Shown here: in pieces, positions 6,367 through 9,750 of the stretch
Position numbering within the stretch: position 1 is the first letter of the stretch
Layout: every line of letters begins with the position of its first letter
From: ARS1285 sp039796495
GTDB taxonomy: Archaea > Nanobdellota > Nanobdellia > Pacearchaeales > GW2011-AR1
Direction of reading: 5' to 3'
Assembly (NCBI GenBank): GCA_039796495.1
Contig: JBDKJQ010000032.1
Location: 1 to 9,750 of the forward strand
DNA: 9,750 bases
Translations under genes and position numbers: made by a program
The notes under the pieces: model-generated
Told to the model about the DNA's origin: nothing
Databases searched by the model: none
Seen by the model: the letters and a program-made list of their open reading frames with translations, nothing else

Positions 6367-6390
6367 AACAGTATAGACGGGCAACAGAGG

Positions 6391-7521
6391 CTATTTTTTT
6401 ATTTTTTTACGGGAAGAGTAATAAGAAGTCCGCAATTTGCGTGCAAGAATAAATATGATTATAATCAGAAGTATAACAAGAAAAATAACTCCCAATATGA
6501 TAAGAGTCGTATAATTAATTTCAGGTTTGAAATGTAAATCAGCAATAGCATTAGTTTTCTCATCATAATAAAATAAGGTTATATTTCCTCTAAACATATC
6601 TTCCTTAATAGAGGAAGTATCAAAAAAACCATTCAAACTTGTCCGTTCCCAAGGGCGGAGATTGACCGACGGAGTAATAAACGTGATATTAGACTGAGGT
6701 ATACTAATCTCAGCATACAAATTCGAAACAGGGTCATTCCAAAAACTTTCAACTTCAACATCAAACCGGTTGATTTTATCTCTGGTAAATTCCCTAGTAT
6801 AATTAACAATTCCTACATACAATGTTCCTAATCGGAATATTTTTTCCTTCTGAATCACACCTCCTCCATACTCAACAATAAGTGATGCCCGATAATCTCC
6901 CGCAGAATATTCTGAAGTAGTATGAGAAACATGATAAATATAATAATCATTGGAAGCAATTTCTCGTGCATCAAGCATGACATCTTCGACACTGTTGTTT
7001 GAAAAATCAGAAATTTTTATGAGGGGTTTTGCGACAATAGAATCACTTCCTAAATTCTCGACGCGCACGGTAAAATTAACCTCACCCCCTGCATTGGCAT
7101 TGGTGGCATCAAAAAAAACTTCGGCATATTTTCCCGGGTAGGGAACTTTGATCTCGATGCGCGCAATGACATTCCCCGCTATAGAAAATCCGCCAGATGT
7201 TGAAACCTGTCGCGCTCCGATTAATAAATTATTAATGCCTGCTTTGGTGGCTTTTTCAGGAAGTGTAACATGAACAACCACAGGCCCTCCGCCAACCAGT
7301 TTAGAAGTGCTTAGGGTGGCATATTCCTTGAAATCACCGTCAATATAAACTTCTGACTCAACATCTGTATCAAAAATAAAATTAAAGGTGAAGTCTCCCT
7401 CATACCCTGGAGAAAAGTCAATTTCATATTTGCCGGGGCTGACGCCAACTGACGCACTCGCCCACTGAACAAGTATCACACTACAAAAAACAACACACAA
7501 AATGATCACACTCTTTTTCAT
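6391..7521 (-). CDS. Type I membrane protein with Ig-like ectodomains (archaeal envelope protein)
   Basis: A 376-residue protein. A signal peptide (MKKSVII...WASA, cleavage expected around 23) is followed by VGVSPGKYEIDFSPGYEGDF, an opening I recall from conserved DPANN envelope proteins. The first beta domain runs to about 130 and ends in IEIKVPYPGKYAEV. A second, CARDB/NEW3-like domain spans about 131-235 (GEVNFTVRVENLGSDSI, later SAGDYRASLIVEY). A third spans about 236-335. A strong membrane helix at about 338-360 precedes a basic tail (RKLRTSYYSSRKKIKK), giving an outside ectodomain and inside C-terminus. The ATG at 7521 is supported by a TATA box 26 nt upstream. The next gene begins 24 nt downstream, so this promoter probably serves at least two genes. 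The ligand or partner is unknown. Confidence 0.75.
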   Translation of the reverse strand: MKKSVIILCVVFCSVILVQWASASVGVSPGKYEIDFSPGYEGDFTFNFIFDTDVESEVYIDGDFKEYATLSTSKLVGGGPVVVHVTLPEKATKAGINNLLIGARQVSTSGGFSIAGNVIARIEIKVPYPGKYAEVFFDATNANAGGEVNFTVRVENLGSDSIVAKPLIKISDFSNNSVEDVMLDAREIASNDYYIYHVSHTTSEYSAGDYRASLIVEYGGGVIQKEKIFRLGTLYVGIVNYTREFTRDKINRFDVEVESFWNDPVSNLYAEISIPQSNITFITPSVNLRPWERTSLNGFFDTSSIKEDMFRGNITLFYYDEKTNAIADLHFKPEINYTTLIILGVIFLVILLIIIIFILARKLRTSYYSSRKKIKK

Positions 7522-7540
7522 AACTAGTAATGAGTAAAAT

Positions 7541-7551
7541 AGTTTTTATAG
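7541..7551 (-). promoter_or_regulatory. TATA box for the 376-residue envelope protein gene
   Basis: The minus strand reads CTATAAAAACT, centred about 26 nt upstream of ATG 7521. There is no GGTG motif before the start, so a leaderless transcript is likely. It separates this gene from the sequon-rich protein gene ending at 7575. Confidence 0.55.
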
Positions 7552-7574
7552 TTTTCTTGATCGCAATAAACTAA

Positions 7575-8219
7575 CTAAGACGCCTGTGAAAACGTTGCAG
7601 TGATAGTATCATTTAATGAACCGGTTTTTGAATCATAAGGAATAACAAGGGCAAGGTCTATGCGCAAAAGATCACTTTGATCGTAATAGACAAAGCGCGG
7701 ACAAAAACTAGTTCCAGTCGTATTTGCGACAAGCCAGGCACTTAAATTTAAGAAGCCTGTCTCAACACTTCCATTTGCCGCAGTACAACTTCCCGTCTCA
7801 TTATTGGTTACATTAATAAGATACGAACGATTTGCGTTTCCTCCTAATAATCCTGCAGCATCCGTACCAAAAGATAATGAAAAAGTAACATTATTGTTAC
7901 CAATATTTTCAACGACGAGTCCTTTATCATTACCGGTCCAATTACCGCTAGTCACATTTCCAGCACCATGCACCGATGTATTAAGTGTAGCAAATCCTGA
8001 ACCGACAGCAACTCTTCCCTTGCTCCAATTAACATTGCCGGTGGTAAAATTAATTTCGATAACCGAATCAACGGAAAGATTAATCGTTCCCGTCGTAGTT
8101 GCAAGACCAGTTATTTTATTCTTGAATAAACTCAAATAATTATACGTTAAGCCTGCGCTGAGTATTGCAACAAATACTGAAACAATCGCTAAGAGTAATA
8201 ACAAATTTTCAGTTTTCAT
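7575..8219 (-). CDS. Sequon-rich, N-anchored beta protein of the cell surface
   Basis: A 214-residue protein from the ATG at 8219. An upstream in-frame GTG at 8231 is disfavoured because GGTGA (8232-8228) overlaps it and lies 8 nt before the ATG. After KTEN, a hydrophobic anchor spans about 6-27, then a short spacer, then TTGTINLSVDS beginning a beta-rich domain. I count 14 N-x-S/T sequons in the exported part, an extreme density implying heavy N-glycosylation. Two cysteines (about 145 and 173) could form a disulfide. The pattern (INFTTGNVNW, GLVVENIGNNNVTFSLS, DTITATFS at the end) matches a type of surface protein I remember as frequent in DPANN genomes, and is loosely like TasA/camelysin-type filament subunits. 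That comparison is inference. The gene overlaps the end of the 74-residue gene by 11 nt, suggesting translational coupling. Confidence 0.75.
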   Translation of the reverse strand: MKTENLLLLLAIVSVFVAILSAGLTYNYLSLFKNKITGLATTTGTINLSVDSVIEINFTTGNVNWSKGRVAVGSGFATLNTSVHGAGNVTSGNWTGNDKGLVVENIGNNNVTFSLSFGTDAAGLLGGNANRSYLINVTNNETGSCTAANGSVETGFLNLSAWLVANTTGTSFCPRFVYYDQSDLLRIDLALVIPYDSKTGSLNDTITATFSQAS

Positions 8220-8433
8220 GAGCAGGTTCACCAGTGTTTACTGAAGCGGAATTTTGCTGATCACTCTCTATAAAAAGATTAATGCTTCCCGATGGATCTT
8301 CACTACCTTGCTCAAAAGATGAGCTGACTGGCGAAAGATTCATATGTAAGATATAGAAGTTCATGAGAGTAGAACCTATGGAGAAAAAAATAACAAGCAG
8401 TAAGAAAGCAATAATCACGGTATCAGAGCGCAC
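8209..8433 (-). CDS. Small single-pass membrane protein, possible short paralogue of its neighbour
   Basis: A 74-residue protein with a GTG start at 8433, supported by GGTGA at 8441-8437 with a 3-nt spacer. One membrane helix spans about 6-28, then a Ser-rich polar tail. The tail contains SGSINLFIES, which aligns with TGTINLSVDS at about the same distance after the anchor in the downstream 214-residue protein. It may be a short or truncated copy of the same anchor module, ending before the beta domain. The tail ends in a polar, acidic stretch with no further motif. It overlaps the next gene by 11 nt and shares its promoter. No function can be assigned. A structural role beside the larger partner, or decay of an old paralogue, are the two options. 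Confidence 0.6.
   Translation of the reverse strand: MRSDTVIIAFLLLVIFFSIGSTLMNFYILHMNLSPVSSSFEQGSEDPSGSINLFIESDQQNSASVNTGEPAHEN
8228..8232 (-). promoter_or_regulatory. Internal ribosome-binding site for the 214-residue surface protein
   Basis: The minus strand reads GGTGA inside the end of the 74-residue gene, 8 nt before ATG 8219. It overlaps the alternative GTG at 8231, which argues for the ATG as start. Confidence 0.5.
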
Positions 8434-8436
8434 AGT

Positions 8437-8441
8437 TCACC
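8437..8441 (-). promoter_or_regulatory. Ribosome-binding site deciding the GTG start at 8433
   Basis: The minus strand reads GGTGA followed by ACT and then GTG. The match to the 16S anti-Shine-Dalgarno end and the short spacer support this GTG as the start of the 74-residue gene. An ATG further upstream (about 8459) is out of frame and reaches a stop after 14 codons. Confidence 0.6.
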
Positions 8442-8464
8442 TTTTTTATTATCACTCATAGTTT

Positions 8465-8474
8465 CTTTATAAAG
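8465..8474 (-). promoter_or_regulatory. TATA box for the two-gene surface protein unit
   Basis: CTTTATAAAG is a perfect 10-bp palindrome and an excellent archaeal TATA box. It lies about 36 nt upstream of the GTG at 8433, predicting a transcription start near 8443 and a short leader that holds the GGTGA site. Because the box is symmetric, strand is assigned from gene context. Confidence 0.6.
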
Positions 8475-8529
8475 ATTTCTTTGATTTCTCACTAATTACC
8501 GTCGTATCTGCAACCAGTAATAAACTCAA

Positions 8530-9750
8530 CTAATAGTAAAAAACAACATTCAATTCACGATCGCGTACGCGCTCTATAGTTGAAACCAAATCTTCTGCCT
8601 TATAGATCTCCACTGCATTCTCAGCAATTTTTTTTGAAGTTATGTCAGCCTTTAACTCACATACTTGCTGCTCAATCTTGTCAACAAAACAAGTATGCGT
8701 ACAGAGTCTCTCCTGAACACCCGGTAAAATAATATTCCCGCTTACAAGACCGGCAGTACTATAGTCTGCTTTGCATGCGCTCCATTCTCCACAGGAAAAA
8801 TCATTCCTACAATTGCCCAGCGGTCCAAATAAAGTATGTAATCCAGTTTTACCAACGTCGCGTGATCGTTGAATATTCCATTCAGAGGATCCAGCTAGAT
8901 CTGACTGCTCTTCTTCCTCAGATCTTTCATTTTCATTTTTTTCACCTGAAGAAGATCGTGAAGGTCCTCCTGATTCGCTTGATGAACCGCCACTAGACGC
9001 TGGTGCAATAACAGTAAATATTCGCGAAGCAGACCCAAACCGATTCGTAGAATAATCCGTGCAGTTAACACTCCAATTATAAGTTCCAACAGAGAACGTC
9101 TGTGTGAGGTTATTCAGAATACTTTTATTGATAGTACTATTGGTCAGATTGACAACCGAATTAATAATCAAACTGCAATTGGCAATATATTGGTTATCAG
9201 TAACATTAAATTGAAAACCAATTTCCTGAGAGCTTGTAGTATAGCTCGTTTGATTTTCAGGGAGAATAAGCGTGACATTAGGATTGGTAATATCTACGGT
9301 AAAGACTATTGATTTTTGTGCAAGATTGCTGTTAGTATCATTGGAATAAACCGTGACATTATGCTTTGCCTCGCTCCAGGTTACATTAGTAATATTTTGC
9401 CCACAGGCAAACGTGATGTTCACCGTATAACTATCGTTACTATACCAACAGCTGCTTAATCCGTTCGTATCACTAATAGTAAAATTGACGTCTAAGTTTA
9501 TATCAGTCGTATTAGTATTATTAGCAGGAGTCACAAAAGTGATGGTAGGAACAGTATTGACATTAATAGTCCGAACATCAGTCATATTTTCCCATCCGGT
9601 CGTATTCTTCGCAGATGCCAGATAGGTATAATTCCCATGATCCAAACCATCGCTAGTATTTTTACTCTGATTAACAAAAAGGTACCACATACTTTGATTA
9701 AACTTATACAAATTCGACGCATACAATTGGTAGACTTCAGCATCGGTGAA
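8530..9750 (-). CDS. Large surface protein, C-terminal part: Ig-like repeats and a cysteine-rich CxxWSxC module (5' end outside window)
   Basis: The frame is open from 9750 to TAG at 8532-8530, giving 406 residues. Numbered from the first in-window codon, residues 1-66 finish one beta domain (GNYTYLASAKNTTGWEN). Two Ig-like repeats follow at about 68-153 and 155-248, each beginning with a P-x-hydrophobic strand and an Asn/Thr-rich loop. The second ends in GTYNWSVNCTDYSTNRFGSAS, a form common in archaeal surface proteins. Sequons are very dense. Residues 252-286 are a Ser/Gly then Glu-rich linker. A cysteine module at about 313-364 contains CRNDFSCGEWSACKAD and GVQERLCTHTCFVDK, like a thrombospondin type 1 CxxWSxC pattern. 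A short final alpha/beta tail ends in LNVVFYY. No C-terminal membrane helix or sorting motif is seen, so anchoring must lie upstream or be non-covalent. Confidence 0.75.
   Translation of the reverse strand, partial: FTDAEVYQLYASNLYKFNQSMWYLFVNQSKNTSDGLDHGNYTYLASAKNTTGWENMTDVRTINVNTVPTITFVTPANNTNTTDINLDVNFTISDTNGLSSCWYSNDSYTVNITFACGQNITNVTWSEAKHNVTVYSNDTNSNLAQKSIVFTVDITNPNVTLILPENQTSYTTSSQEIGFQFNVTDNQYIANCSLIINSVVNLTNSTINKSILNNLTQTFSVGTYNWSVNCTDYSTNRFGSASRIFTVIAPASSGGSSSESGGPSRSSSGEKNENERSEEEEQSDLAGSSEWNIQRSRDVGKTGLHTLFGPLGNCRNDFSCGEWSACKADYSTAGLVSGNIILPGVQERLCTHTCFVDKIEQQVCELKADITSKKIAENAVEIYKAEDLVSTIERVRDRELNVVFYY

Noticed and set aside
8895..9089. Second minus-strand open frame inside the large surface protein gene
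   Set aside because: It overlaps the Ser/Gly/Glu linker in another frame, where low-complexity codons keep alternate frames open; no start signal is seen.

Overview
The window reads as chromosomal DNA of an AT-rich archaeon. It carries the C-terminal part of archaeal initiation factor aIF2-alpha and a full-length RadA recombinase. Several genes have TATA-like boxes about 26 nt upstream of the start codon, and a few have GGTGA ribosome-binding sites matching the archaeal 16S 3' end. The gene style (small membrane proteins, N-glycosylation-sequon-rich surface proteins, terse intergenic regions) resembles DPANN archaea such as Woesearchaeota or Pacearchaeota. That placement is an inference from style and is not proven by a marker here.

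Left part, + strand: the 3' end of the aIF2-alpha gene (1-477) is followed by a separately promoted gene (530-1582) that fuses a nitroreductase-like domain to a degenerate KaiC/RecA-like domain lacking Walker A. It converges on a minus-strand stretch (1579-about 1722) that encodes a conserved-looking C-terminal tail but has no gene body, so it is probably a relic. Next on the minus strand is a three-helix membrane protein with an HExxH motif (1688-2233). A divergent promoter region (2234-2368) separates it from a + strand type I membrane protein with a cytoplasmic coiled coil (2369-3232).

Right part, minus strand: seven genes are read leftward. In transcription order they are: the C-terminal part of a large Ig-like/cysteine-module surface protein (running off the right edge to 8530); a 74-residue single-pass protein (8433-8209) overlapping a 214-residue sequon-rich beta protein (8219-7575); a 376-residue type I membrane protein with Ig-like ectodomains (7521-6391); a 139-residue N-anchored protein with one beta domain (6366-5947); a 493-residue double-anchored protein with a Gly/Ser hinge (5890-4409); and radA (4325-3327), which has its own promoter and is probably not functionally tied to the others.

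The six genes from 4409 to the right edge form a cell-envelope cluster: each shows a signal peptide, signal anchor or exported-type domains, and most of the ectodomains look beta-sandwich-like. They may build or scaffold a surface layer or filament, but no enzyme or named assembly factor in the window proves this. No RNA genes, CRISPR arrays, insertion sequences or gene-free stretches over 300 bases were seen.
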